DNA from: Orobanche coerulescens
Taxonomy: Eukaryota > Streptophyta > Magnoliopsida > Lamiales > Orobanchaceae
Direction of reading: 5' to 3'
DNA: 64,000 nucleotides
NCBI GenBank assembly: GCA_033398695.1
Contig: CM065803.1
Span: forward strand, 45,003,501 to 45,067,500
Notes under the pieces: generated by a model
What the model saw: only the letters and a program-made list of their open reading frames with translations
The model's database searches: none
What the model was told of the DNA's origin: nothing
Part shown: piece by piece, positions 23,027 through 33,768 of the stretch
Position numbering within the stretch: position 1 is the first letter of the stretch
Layout: the number at the start of each line of letters is the position of its first letter
Translations under genes and position numbers: made by a program

Positions 23027-26000
23027 TTAAGCTATAGTAAGTCTAGAACCACTTCTTCGGAGCCATAGCTCATACATGCATAAGTAAAAGGCATCATACT
23101 CAACCGGAGGAGGAAGATGCCACTGAAAATGTTTCCGCACGTTCAAGAGATTGTTCCATAGAATCAAATATTGATCGGAGCTTAATACCCCTAGAAGGAT
23201 TTTCTTGAGAAGAGGGATATCTGACGTGGTGACAACAATAGAAAACCTCCGCCAGTCGAGTATATCCTGAAAAGGGAGATCATAGTGGTTGGCAATTATG
23301 ACAGGGACACAACCGTAGTATAGCGCATCGCCAATACGAGCCGTGTTGACCTCAAAACCTTTGACATGAAGGCAAAACTTGCTTTTTAGAAGCTCCTCGG
23401 AGTAAGATGCCACCGGAAGGTGACCACCGGAGTTGACCGATATTTCGGAATCATTTTCCCATGTTTGAAGAAGCTTTTCACGCACCGGCGAGTTTATTGA
23501 TCCAGCAAAAAAGGCCAGTTTTGACCTAAACTTTTTTTTATCAAAAGAAAGAAAAATTGCAGTTAATAAAAAAAAAATCTCAATTTGTTTGTAAGGACCT
23601 CTACGAGATTACCGGACTTTTTCACGATAGAACCATATTAATTAAAATATTCAAACGATTTATGCAATAAAACCTGAAAATATTAAGAAAACAAACACAC
23701 CTTTCATTAGCAAGATTCGGAGGATCGCCTTGTCTAGGCCAAATTTGCGGCAACGATGCGTCTTTATGAGCAACATAGGAAGAGAGGTAATAGCTCGAAG
23801 AGCAAACGAATTGTATAGCGTTAAGTTTAACTCCAATAGCTTTCGCCATGGCCGATCGACCAATAGAATGGCACGCAACATAAAAATGATCCGCACCTCC
23901 ACTATTATTCCAGAAAGAATACTCATGACTAATGTTGGACACGTAATCTCTGACAAAGTCTTGGATACCATGTATTCCGACCCGTGGGTCGTGCCGTAAC
24001 CTTGCAATAGAAAAAGGTAAAAAGAAGAGATCTGCTGTAGAGGGGTCCATCGTAATGAAATGACTACTCATGAGAACCTTTTTGAAGTAACTTTCACTGG
24101 CGTAGTTACCACCAGGTTCAAAATCCACAGGTAAGAGCACATTAGCGAACGGATCGTCTTGTCTGTGTGGATAAACATAAATCTTTAGGCTTTGATTCAT
24201 CTCCTTGTAGTTCTCAAAGAAGCCATCTCTGTCATGGAACAGCTCTTCGTTGTTAGAATACATTCCCGAACCTAGAACCAAATATTTAGGGGTACGAATA
24301 AATTTTAGAAAATTTCAAGAATTGGAACCTTAAAAAGGTACAGTTTGCATAGGTACATCCATCAGATATTAAATGACAAGTTCGAATAGAATGTCCAGTT
24401 CGTATGATGGTGGGTTGTTACATGACATAAACCCCATAGGAGACCAAAGACGACATTTTTCTTTATTTTATTTTATTTTTTCCGAAAGAAGACACCCCTT
24501 CGGCTATGTTACTGACACTCTTCATTTCACCTCAAGTACCCATGTCCAATCATCGAAACTTTGACATGATTTTGACACTTCAATACTCATTTTAAGCCAA
24601 AATCATGAATCTTTTTAACAAAATAGCCGATTCAGACACTTGGACACGTACCGTGTCGGATATGAGTACCCGAATCCGAGTAACATAGCCCTTAGAGAGG
24701 AGGATTATGTGTGATCTTCTAACCAGTGAATTGATGAAAATTCAAATTCTACACACCAAATCGTCCATTAGTTTGGTTAACTACAAACCTGAAAAAAGAT
24801 TGAATTTTTTTCCTAACAAACTATAACACCCTACGGATTCTATAAGACGGTCTCGCAAAAGTTTTGGTCAATTATATTCGACTCTTTTCCCAGTTAATCA
24901 CTTAAAAGGCAAAGCTCAGAAAATTCTATTACAAATCCAAGCTCAGAAAACCCAAAATACGTGGTGGTGCATACAGTCGCGTGCTCAAACACAACCAAAT
25001 AAGGGAACTCTTTCACATGCAAATCAGGAATGAACAAATTGTACATGTATATCAACTGCAGAAAGCTTTCACTTAGAAAGATAATGGATTACAACAATGA
25101 ATCAAACCACCATTAACAAAGAAAAACATCCAAGAATTAGGCCAAACCCACCATAAAGAGAGGAGTAGGTCTTCAAACTAATAGATTGGTCTCACTGTGA
25201 GACCGCTCCCTCACACTAATTTTTAAAATAAAAAATTTAAAAAATATCACAATAATAGAAACATCCGAGACTTAATTCCAGAATGATTTGGGGCAAACTT
25301 TATTCATGTTCATAAGTTATGACGAGTTTTACGCTGGTTGCCACAAACAAATTGCTCTTTTATTCGGGGTTAGAACCGGCAATGAATTGGAGAAAGACAG
25401 CCACTAGCAGAGTTATAACTTAGATAATTGGAAACACTTGAAAAATCTAAACTCACTAGAATACTAAAACACAAACCTAAAACTAAAAATAAAGCCTAAA
25501 ACCAAAAAAAAAAAAAAAAAGAAGGAAAACTAAAAAACCCTAAAAAAAACTTGAATATATCCAAACCCTAAAAACTAAAAAAAAAAAACTAGAGAACTAA
25601 AAAAATCTCCCCTGAAAACTGAAAAAAATAAAAAGAAATCTAAAATTAAGGCTTCACTGAGACCATATTGGTGGTCTCATCCAAGTTTTTGACTCGGGAG
25701 AACATTTAAGAAAATAATAATAAAAGCAGAGAGACTAAAGTCGGAAGCTTCACATACCATCAGAACCCATTTGAAGTTTGAAATCGCTCTGATCCTCACC
25801 CTCTTCACGAAAAGCATCAATCTTCGAAGCACGAGGATGTTTCCTGAAATCAACAAATACGGGAGGGGAAAAGGAGGAATTCTTAAAGTTATTTTCATGA
25901 TTAATCGAAGCACCGTCGGTAGAGTGGGTTAGTTGGAGGTGGTGCGGATGAATGAGGAATATATTAGACGTGGAGTAGATATACAGTAGAATGAGGAGAG

Positions 26001-26028
26001 AGGTAGCAAGAGCTAATGTTGTGGGCAT
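23027..26028 (-). CDS. GT47 exostosin-family glycosyltransferase, three exons
   Basis: This is a probable Golgi type II membrane glycosyltransferase of family GT47, whose plant members build cell-wall polysaccharides. The substrate is not known here. Exon 1 is 26028-25758, intron 1 25757-24272, exon 2 24271-23701, intron 2 23700-23526, exon 3 23525-23027. Both introns are GT..AG and join in phase (phases 1 and 2), giving 446 codons with no internal stop. Residues 4-22 are hydrophobic (signal anchor). The exostosin domain follows: KIYVYPHRQDDPF, LFFLPFSIARLRHDPRVG, GADHFYVACHSIGRSAM and LPQIWPRQGDPPNLA in exon 2; LAFFAGSINSPVREKLL, KFCLHVKGFEVNTARIGDAL and YGCVPVIIANHYDLPF in exon 3. An in-frame open stretch and an AG acceptor (ATTCAG) just upstream of the ATG leave a further 5' exon possible. 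It is the only host gene I can support. Confidence 0.9.
24272..25757 (-). other. Intron 1 of the GT47 gene
   Basis: The donor GTATGT is at 25757 and the acceptor TTCTAG at 24272. It contains A-rich runs around 25500-25630 and GGTCTCA/TGAGACC motifs near 25180-25205 and 25655-25680 that may bound a small inserted element. No other gene is visible in it. Confidence 0.75.
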
Positions 26029-26272
26029 GAAATAGAACAGGGACTTGAGCGTGTGGGTGTGATAGTATGCGTCACGGCGGCGCGTGAGGAGATTGTGGAG
26101 ATGATCGAATGACGACGAGGAATCCAGTTTTGCGTTTGATTGATGTCCCCAGAGGTTGCTGAATCAAAAGTTAAGGTAGATAAAAGATTTTTTCCATAGA
26201 AAAGGGGTGCTGCAGTCCCTCCCCATATAGTACAAACAAATTTTACATTCTGGACCAATTGTAATATAATTA

Positions 26273-26536
26273 GGAGAAGTCCATCCACTTGCTAAAATGC
26301 ATATATTATTTTATTTCTTTTGTCCCTTTTAGAATTTAACATAATGCGTATATTTAATATATTTTAACTAATGATTAGTATTAGTAACTAAGAAATAAAA
26401 AGTATTGATAGTAAGTGTGCGGTGAAAATTAAAAAATAAAAAGTGTTTGATTTAATTGTGTAAAAATGATAAATATAAAATAACTAAAGGGACAAAAAAA
26501 TATATAAGTGCAAAGTTTTGAGCGGGACGAAGAGAG
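26273..26536. mobile_element. Stowaway-like MITE, 264 bp
   Basis: It is flanked by TA on both sides (26271-26272, 26537-26538). The ends form an imperfect terminal inverted repeat: the right end read on the minus strand (CTCTCTTCGTCCCGCTC) pairs with the left end (GGAGAAGTCCATCC), and an inner TTTTGTCCCTTT is present on both arms. It is AT-rich and has no ORF. It lies about 250 bases upstream of the GT47 start codon. Confidence 0.6.
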
Positions 26537-26560
26537 TAACATTTTTCCTGTGTTGAGTCA

Positions 26561-26582
26561 TGTCATATATATATATATATAT
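26561..26582. repeat. (AT)n microsatellite
   Basis: A simple AT run of about 20 bases beside the MITE. Confidence 0.8.
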
Positions 26583-26699
26583 CTTTATTGCGGACTTCAT
26601 CTATCTATTAAGTAATGGATTTTGTCATCTATATCTCGAATTTGATTCCGTACATAGTTCAACTGATGTTTAAAAGTTTTGATATCATCATCCATCCCC

Positions 26700-27530
26700 G
26701 AAAAAAGAACTCTCGACCCCTCGCCTCTCTGGCTAGTTTGGGACAGTACTTAGCCTCTATCATTACTTTGAACTCGTCCCAAGTCACAACTCCAACAATT
26801 GGTTGAATGGTCTGCCATCACTCTGATGCGTCATGGACAAGAAAGAATTGAGCGATCAAATTTCCGTTCCTTCGTACAGTTAACTCCTTCGAACACTTTC
26901 TCTATCTCGATCATGCGGTAGTTGAAGGTAGTGGAATCAACAGCTTTGCCAAATTTTGGATGATTTATCTTGGAAACTTCCTGTAACCATCTATCAACTT
27001 GAGGTAATGGCAAAATTAGGGTTGGCACTTTTGGAATCGGGAACCGCAGAACCGATCCGAACCGCATCAGAACCGACGATTCGGTTCGGTTCCTAGCAAC
27101 AAATTTTTTTTTGGTTCGGTTCGTACTGTTAGTAATCGGTTCGGTTCGGTTCGCGGTTCCTGTCTGTTTTAAAGAGGAACCGATCTGAACCGCAAGGAAC
27201 CGTCCGAACCGCACCGAACCGGGAAACCGACCCTCTGAATAAAATATAATATAATATATTCTTATTAAATATAATTAATATAATATAAAATAATATAATA
27301 TATTCTTAATAAAATAAAATATAATATAATATATTTCATCCAAACCATACAAAATCGGTTTCGGTTCGCCTTTGCCTCGCATGTTCGGACAAAATCGGAA
27401 AACCGAACCGCGAAAAAACTATGCGGTTCGGTTTCGGTTCCTGTATTTTTCTCCCAGGAACCGAAAAATCCCAAGCCTAGGCAAAATTGTGCCTTAGCAC
27501 GTTAAATATGAGATGTGGAAAAGACCCCAG
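26700..27530 (-). pseudogene. Fossil Ty3/gypsy gag fragment, split by a MITE
   Basis: Minus-strand reading, with frame changes, gives a Retrotrans_gag core: VDRWLQEVSKI, then FNYRMIEIEKVFEGVNCT near 26890-26950, then a WWQTI and VTWDEFKVMIE block near 26770-26820. No LTRs or pol can be linked to it. The hAT-type element at 27017-27479 interrupts it. It is old and non-functional. Confidence 0.55.
27017..27479. mobile_element. Non-autonomous hAT element, 463 bp
   Basis: A perfect 8-bp target duplication GGCAAAAT (27009-27016 and 27480-27487) flanks it. The termini TAGGGTTGGCA and, on the other strand, TAGGCTTGGGA form an imperfect terminal inverted repeat typical of hAT. Both arms are packed with GGTTCGGTT/AACCGAACC motifs, so it can fold into a long hairpin. 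The centre is an AT-rich ATAATATA tract. It has no transposase. Confidence 0.85.
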
Positions 27531-28106
27531 GGTTTTGAGCCCCAATTATACATTTTTATGGCTCGGTCCTTTATACATATATAATTGTTTTCTTTCTCCA
27601 ATTGTATAATCATATTTGTGTTCTCGATTTTGACGACTGAACGCCTAAAAGGCTCTAGAAGTATAATTCTTTTTATGTGAACTTCATATGCTGCTTTGGC
27701 ATTTTAATATTTTGTTATTGTTTCTTTAATACTTCACTTGTAATTCATTTTCAGAATATTTATCTTTAGTTTCATTTGGTACTCCTCCAATCGATCTTAT
27801 AGTTTTGGTACAAGAGTTACGGGGCCTCCGAAAATATTGGAATGGCCCTCGGTAATGAGACCTGCACTAGGGGCTGAACTTCCAGGGGTACTGGCCATCT
27901 CACATCAGCATGATTTTCTGCGCTACATGTACAAGTCAAGACACTTGAGTCACCACTAGTTGCAAAATTATCCCGACCATGAGTTCAGCCTTTGCATTAA
28001 TCACAAATTATTCAACATGAGTTCGGGTTTCAGTAGATACAGAATTCTCCTCTATAAGAACACGTGCATCATTGCGTTTCAAATCTAAACAAAACATAGA
28101 AATTTT
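27531..28106. other. Intergenic DNA
   Basis: I see no coding, RNA or repeat structure here that I can name. Confidence 0.5.
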
Positions 28107-28973
28107 TGTTGGAATCGTTAATGATTTTAATTTTATTTTGTAAAATTAAATATCATAGGATCGATCTACGTTCCGAGTAGATGATCGTGGTATATTCACT
28201 TTCTCTAAACCGATTTCCGGTGAGTGGAAAATAGTGAATTAAAGATTGTTACTTAATTGTGAATAAATGAGGGATGGCTATCCCATATTGAATAATGAGC
28301 TATCATTATTCAAGTATATAAGGAGTTACCATTATTCATGTAATAATTAATGACACATGTATATGGGCTTAAATCCCACATGGGCGCACACGCGCGCGCC
28401 GCCGCCCGCCTCGCCTCGGCCTCGGCCGCGAGCCGCGTGCCTTGGCCCTTGGGCCTTGAGCCTTGATCTTGGTCTTTGGGCAGCCATTAGTGGCTGTGTT
28501 AGTTCCCTGCAGAGTGCAGAGTGAGATGGCCTATAAATAGGCATGCATCTCATCTGCATCTGACACACGAAAAATCGAATTCATAAGTTTTCAGCGTACT
28601 CTGCATTTCATAAGTCGTAGCTTTGTCCTCACCTTTTCCAGTTCATCGGAGCTCGTTTGGTCTTGTGGTGATACTACCTTCGAGACGTGCCGTTTTATCT
28701 TTGGAGGCGATACGTCAAAACCGAGAGCACTATCGGGATGTATTTCGTCTTGCGGATAGAGGATTTCTCGACTCGGCTGTAGCTTATGGCTTTGTGTCTT
28801 TTTATTTCTTTTTTTGTTTGTTATTTCAATTCAGTTTCTAAACCTGTAATTTCTGTCTCATGTATTTCTGTTTTGTCTCGAGTTGTAATCCACTTTCAAG
28901 TTGTATTCCGTATTTTGTTTCGAGTTGTAATTTAGTTTCACCCGGCAAGTTTTTCCCGAACAACTTTCCAACA
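28107..28973 (+). repeat. 5' LTR of Tork-like element (867 bp)
   Basis: It starts TGTTGGAATC and ends TTTCCAACA. It contains a GC-rich CGCGCGCCGCCG stretch near 28390 and GCCTATAAATAGGC near 28530 as TATA box. Compared with the 3' LTR it lacks about 340 bases. A short open frame inside (28623-28841) is LTR sequence, not a gene. Confidence 0.9.
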
Positions 28974-29026
28974 AGCGCAAGACGAAATACGTTACTTGCT
29001 GTCTTTACTAAATTCCACAACTGGAG

Positions 29027-29974
29027 ATGTCGACTACCGTTTCCACCGACTCGAACACCACTGCTGCCACTACCTCCGCGACCGCCGCCTCGACCATGGC
29101 GAACTCTATTGCTGCAACTATGTCAAATCTGATGAGCTCAACTACCTCAGCAACAATTCCATGGGTGTTTTCGAACCCCTTTCTGACTACTGGTGGATCC
29201 ACCTCGAGTACCGTAGGATCCATGTTGGGATCTACTGTTGGAGCCTACGGGTTCAACACAAGTGGTTCCTTTTTTGGAACACCCTCGGGGCCAAAGATGA
29301 TGCCTACCGCCGAGAAGCCATCAAAGTTTGGTGGATCCGACTTTAAAAAGTGGCAACAAAAGATGTTGTTCTATTTGACAACATTGAGCTTTGCTAATTT
29401 CCTTAAGGAATATGAGCCACCAACGCCAAGTGTACAAGAGACAAGTTTCACTATCCTAGCTGCCTATGACAACTGGCATAATGGAGATTATCTTTATAAA
29501 ACCTTTATTCTGAATTCTTTAGAGGATAGTTTGTACAATGTATACTTTGTTGTAAACACATCAAAAGAGATGTGGGATTCACTTGAAAAGAAGTACCGTA
29601 GTGATGATGCAGGTACAAAGAAGTTTGTAGTCGCCAAGTATTTGGATTACAAGACAGTTGACTCAAGTCCAATCATGGAACAAGTGCAAGAGTTCCAACT
29701 CATCATTCATGATGTCAATGCCGAGGGAATGGTCCTATCGGACGCTTTCACTGTTGCAACTTTGATCGAGAAGTTGCCCCCCAGTTGGAAAGACTTTAAG
29801 AGCTACCTCAAGCACAAGCGAAAGGAGATGACTCTTGAAGACTTGATTGTGAAATTGTGCAGCGAGTCAGACGTGCGAAAGAATGATCATAAACCAAAAG
29901 GTTTGATCGATGCTAAGGCCAATCTGTTGGAGCAAGGCGGTCCCTCCATTAAACGAGCTCGCCCAAGTGTCTAA
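29027..29974 (+). pseudogene. Copia Gag (Tork-like), main part
   Basis: This is the capsid precursor, first ATG at 29027. The first 80 residues are Ser/Thr/Ala-rich. The copia Gag domain follows: KFGGSDFKKWQQKMLFYL, then MWDSLEKKYRSDDAGTKKF, then LIEKLPPSWKDFKSYLKHKR, ending in the EMTLEDLI segment. The frame is lost near 29935, within the linker before the zinc knuckle, and the reading continues in another frame from about 29930. It is otherwise uninterrupted for about 300 codons. Confidence 0.85.
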
Positions 29975-30596
29975 AACAAGAAAAAATGGGAAGCAACCAT
30001 CCAAGAAGTTTGATGGCGATTGCTTCAACTGTGGAAAACATGGGCACGCGGTGAAGGACTGCCGAAAGCCGAAGGCCAACAAAAAGAAAAACCATGTTGC
30101 CAACATCGCCGAGATTGATGGCGTGTGGAAAGAGGATGATCTTGCTGCTGTGGTCACTGAAGAGGTCAACCACATTGAGAACCAAGGTGGTTGGTACATC
30201 GACACCGATGAAACCGCCCACGTTGGTGCCGATTGGAGCCACTTTAAGAACTATCAAACTGTTGAGGGGAGGAAGCTCAAGATGGGGAATCTAGCTTCTT
30301 CTGAGATTATCGGTGTTGGAGAAGTAGCCCTCAAACTAACGTCCGGACAAACACTCACCTTGAAGAATGTGCTTCATGTTCCTAATATGAGGAAGAACTT
30401 GATCTCGGGCTCTATACTAGTTAATAAGGGGTTTAAACTAGTGTTTGAGTCAGATAGAGTTATCATAAATAAGTTTGATAGGTTTCGTGGTAAGGGTTAC
30501 CTCACGGAGGGACTCTTTAAACTTAATGTTTTGGATATGCGCCATGTAACCAAGTCCGAAAATGCTAATGAAATGCTACTGCTTCCTCTTATTTGA
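29930..30596 (+). pseudogene. Copia zinc knuckle and protease
   Basis: This is the continuation of Gag after a frame change. A basic linker is followed by an intact CCHC knuckle, [14 protein letters not shown], near 30024-30065. The protease follows with [16 protein letters not shown], where active copies have D-T/S-G-A-T, so the catalytic Gly and Ala are lost. The [16 protein letters not shown] segment and the flap region are recognisable. The frame ends at TGA 30594-30596, and integrase continues in another frame. Confidence 0.85.
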
Positions 30597-31553
30597 CCGA
30601 GTGTTCTGATTTATGGCATTGTAGATTAGGTCATGTGAATCTAAATGCTATAAAAAGATTAGTAAACTTAGATTTACTGAAATTAAATGAAGTCAATACG
30701 CAAAACAAATGTGAGATTTGTGTTGAGGCAAAAATGACGAAGCTTCCATTTCATTCGGTAAAACGGAACACAAAACCCCTTGAATTAATTCACACAGACG
30801 TGTGTAATTTAAAATTTGTGCAAACTAGAGGTGGTAAGAAGTACTTTATCACATTCATCGATGACTGCACAAGATATTGTTATCTTTATCTTTTGAGAAG
30901 TAAAGATGAGGCTATTGAATCCTTTAAGAACTTCAAGAATGAAGCTGAGAATCAATTAGATTGTCGTGGTAAGATGGTTCGAAGTGATAGAGGTGGCGAA
31001 TATGTATCTCCATTTGAGGAATTATGAAACGAGAGTGGTATAATTCATCAAACAACAGCTCCATATGCACCACAATCTAATGACGTTGCTGAACGTAAGA
31101 AATCGAACACTTAAAGATATGATGAATGCCTTATTGATTAGTTCATGGTTGCCCCAGAATATGTGGGGGGAAGCTGTCGTGACAGCCAACTACATATTGA
31201 ATAAGATTCCATGTAAAGGTAAGTATGTTACTCCTTATGAGTTGTGGAAAGGTAAAAAACCTTCATATAAATATTTCAATGTGTGGGGGTGTTTGGCGAA
31301 GGTTGAGGTGCCTCTACCTAAACAAGTTAAAATCGGTTCTAAGACGGTCGATTGTATCTTTATTGGGTATGCACTGAATAGTAGTGCCTATCGGTTTGTT
31401 ATCCACAAGTCAGAAGTACCTGAAATGACTGTGGGAACAACAACTGAATCAAGAAATGATCTGTATTCTTTGAAAACATATATCCTTGTAAGGACAATGA
31501 TAAAGTTGAGAATAGTTCTAGCAATAGAGTCGAAGATGAAGGAACAAGTTTAA
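30593..31553 (+). pseudogene. Copia integrase
   Basis: The GAG-pre-integrase zinc region is [10 protein letters not shown]...[14 protein letters not shown]. The catalytic core has the first Asp in IHTDVCNL and the second in VRSDRGGEY, and the Glu region is ERKNRTLKDMM after a frame change near 31090. TGA at 31025-31027 interrupts the core. The last part (31110-31440) carries the conserved MWGEAV, YILNKIPCK, PYELWKGKKPSY and FIGYA blocks. In a live element it would insert the cDNA into the chromosome. Confidence 0.85.
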
Positions 31554-32520
31554 AACTTGTGGATGTAGATCCAAAGTCACGTAAGCGATCGAGATCTAAT
31601 CTGGAAGATGTAGAACCGAGATGTGGTAGTAGGGTTAGGACACCAAAGACATTTGGACCTGACTACATAGCATTCATGTTGGATGAAGAACCAACATTGA
31701 TCAAAGTAACTTATGCTAGACCAGACGGGTTGCTCTAGAAAGAAGCTGTTCAGAGTGAAATTGACTCAATTTTAAAAACCAAACTTGGGTTTTGGTTGAT
31801 TTACCTGAAGGTTGTAAGCCATTAGGATGCAAATGGATCCTTAAAATAAAGTACAAGGCTAATGGGTCAATTGATAAGTATAAAGCTCGTTTAGTAGTCA
31901 AAGGTTTCAAGCAGAAGGAAGGGTACAATTTTTTCGATACCTATTCACCTGTAACGGGAATTACATCTATTCGAGTGCTTCTCGCGATTACTGCTTTGCA
32001 TGATCTTGAGATTCATCAAATGGATGTTAACACTGCTTTTATGAATGGTGATCTAGATGAAAAGATCTATATGGAACAACCTGAAGGGTTTGTAGTACCT
32101 GGACAAGAGAAAAAGGTCTGCAAACTGGTTAAGTCTCTATATGGAATGAAACAAGCTCCACTAGAGTGGCACTTGAAATTTGATAATGTAATGTTATCAA
32201 ATGGTTTTAAAATAAACAAGTGTGATAAATGTGTTTATATTAAGAACACTAATAACGGCTATGTTATTGTGTGTCTTTATATAGATGACATGTTAATCAT
32301 GGGTAGCAATATACAAGTGATTAACGACACTAAGAACATGTAAAAAAGAAATTTTGACATGAAAGACATGGGGCTAGCCGATGTGATTCTTGGAATGAAA
32401 ATTTTGAGAAAATCTGATGGAATCATCTTGAGACAATCTCACTATGCCGAGAAAGTTCTCAAGAAGTTTAATTCTTTTGATAGCTTGCCGGCTAGACTCC
32501 AATAGAGTAAAATGTTCACT
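31554..32520 (+). pseudogene. Copia reverse transcriptase
   Basis: After a linker with frame changes (31554-31790), the RT reads GCKWILKIKYKANGSIDKYK, ARLVVKGFKQKEGYNFFDTY, QMDVNTAFMNGDLDEKIYM, SLYGMKQAP and the catalytic LYIDDMLIMG (YxDD intact). TAA at 32341-32343 interrupts the end, and the DMKDMGLADVILGMKI block follows in frame. More stops come before RNase H near 32503-32521. Confidence 0.9.
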
Positions 32521-32582
32521 TGAGCAAAAATCGAGGGGATCCCATTACACAAGAAGAATATGCATGAGTCATTGGGTGTTTT

Positions 32583-33199
32583 ATGTATCTTAAAAATTGC
32601 GCTCGACCCGACTTAGCTTGCGCTGTGAACAAATTGAGTCATTACACGAGCAATCTAAGCAAAGAGCATTGGAAAGCTCTTGTAATAGTTTTGAGGTACT
32701 TAAAGTATACTCAAAATCTTGGGTTACACTATTTGAGATATCCCCTGGTACTTGAAGGGTACTGTGATGCAAACTGGATACCTGATACAAAAAGTTCATT
32801 TTCTACAAGTGTTACGTGTTTACGATTGAGGGTGGAGTTGTCTCGTGGAAGTCCGCGAAACAAATTTGTATAGCCCGATACACCATGAAATCGGAATTCA
32901 TAGCTTTGGACAAAGCTGGTGAAGAAGCCGAGTGGCCCAAAAACTTTCTAGAAGATATTCCATGTTGGTGAAATCCAGTGCCTGCAGTGATGATACACTG
33001 TGGTAGCCAAGCTGCTATTGGTAGCGCGAGAAGTAATGTGTATAATGGAAAGTCTCGACATATTCGTCGAGGCCACAATACCGTGAGACATTTGATCAAA
33101 AGTGGGATTATCTCTATTGACTATGTGAGATCATTGAATAATCTAGCGGATCCGCTAACCAAAGGGTTAAACCGTGATCAAATGAATAAATTGCTATAG
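32583..33199 (+). pseudogene. Copia RNase H
   Basis: The reading covers ARPDLACAVNKLSHY, HWKALVIVLRYLKYTQNLGL and the YCDANW block with the first catalytic Asp. After a frame change come MIHCGSQAAIGSARS, SRHIRRGHNTVRHLI and LADPLTKGLNRDQ, the typical end of copia pol. TAG at 33197-33199 is close to the natural end. Confidence 0.85.
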
Positions 33200-33768
33200 G
33201 GAATGGGTTTAAAATCCACAAATTGAGAATTATCATAGTGGTAACCCAACCAATATGACTGGAGATCCCAAGAACTTGGTTCAATGGGAGAACTAAGCTA
33301 TGAGATTTCGTGTGAAACACTCATCTAAGTTTATTTCCTATAGAGCAATTGAGTGTTGAAAACTTGCCTAGTGGTGAGGTTAAGTCTATGACATTTAATG
33401 ATTCCTAAAGACCTCGAGGAGGTTGAGTATGGCAAGATACTCGGTAAAGAATCACCTATATAAGTGAGAAGTGGGGGCCGTTTCATGACATACACTTATG
33501 AATCCAAAGAGGTGTCCAAGGCCAGCAAAGGGCACAAAACGTGAGAACGGATGAGGTTGAGGTGTTCAAGTGTTAGCACCATTGTCCCGGTGCACGCCGT
33601 GGGGGAAGAGTTCAAAGCATCATGCCACTAATCTGCCTCTGTACCCGATGATGTTAACTATGGAAGATTCAAAGCCACGATCTACCTATCCTTATACTTT
33701 AACGCCTCTTGAGGACTGAGCTTGTGTCTCTACATTGCATTTGGGCTATTTTCACTCATGTAGGGGAT
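33200..33768 (+). other. 3' untranslated region and polypurine tract of Tork-like element
   Basis: It is non-coding. GTAGGGGAT immediately before the 3' LTR is the likely polypurine tract. I see nothing else. Confidence 0.6.

Noticed and set aside
28623..28841. 72-codon open frame, with a related one at 34623-35009
   Set aside because: Both are in the LTRs of the Tork-like element and show no protein features.
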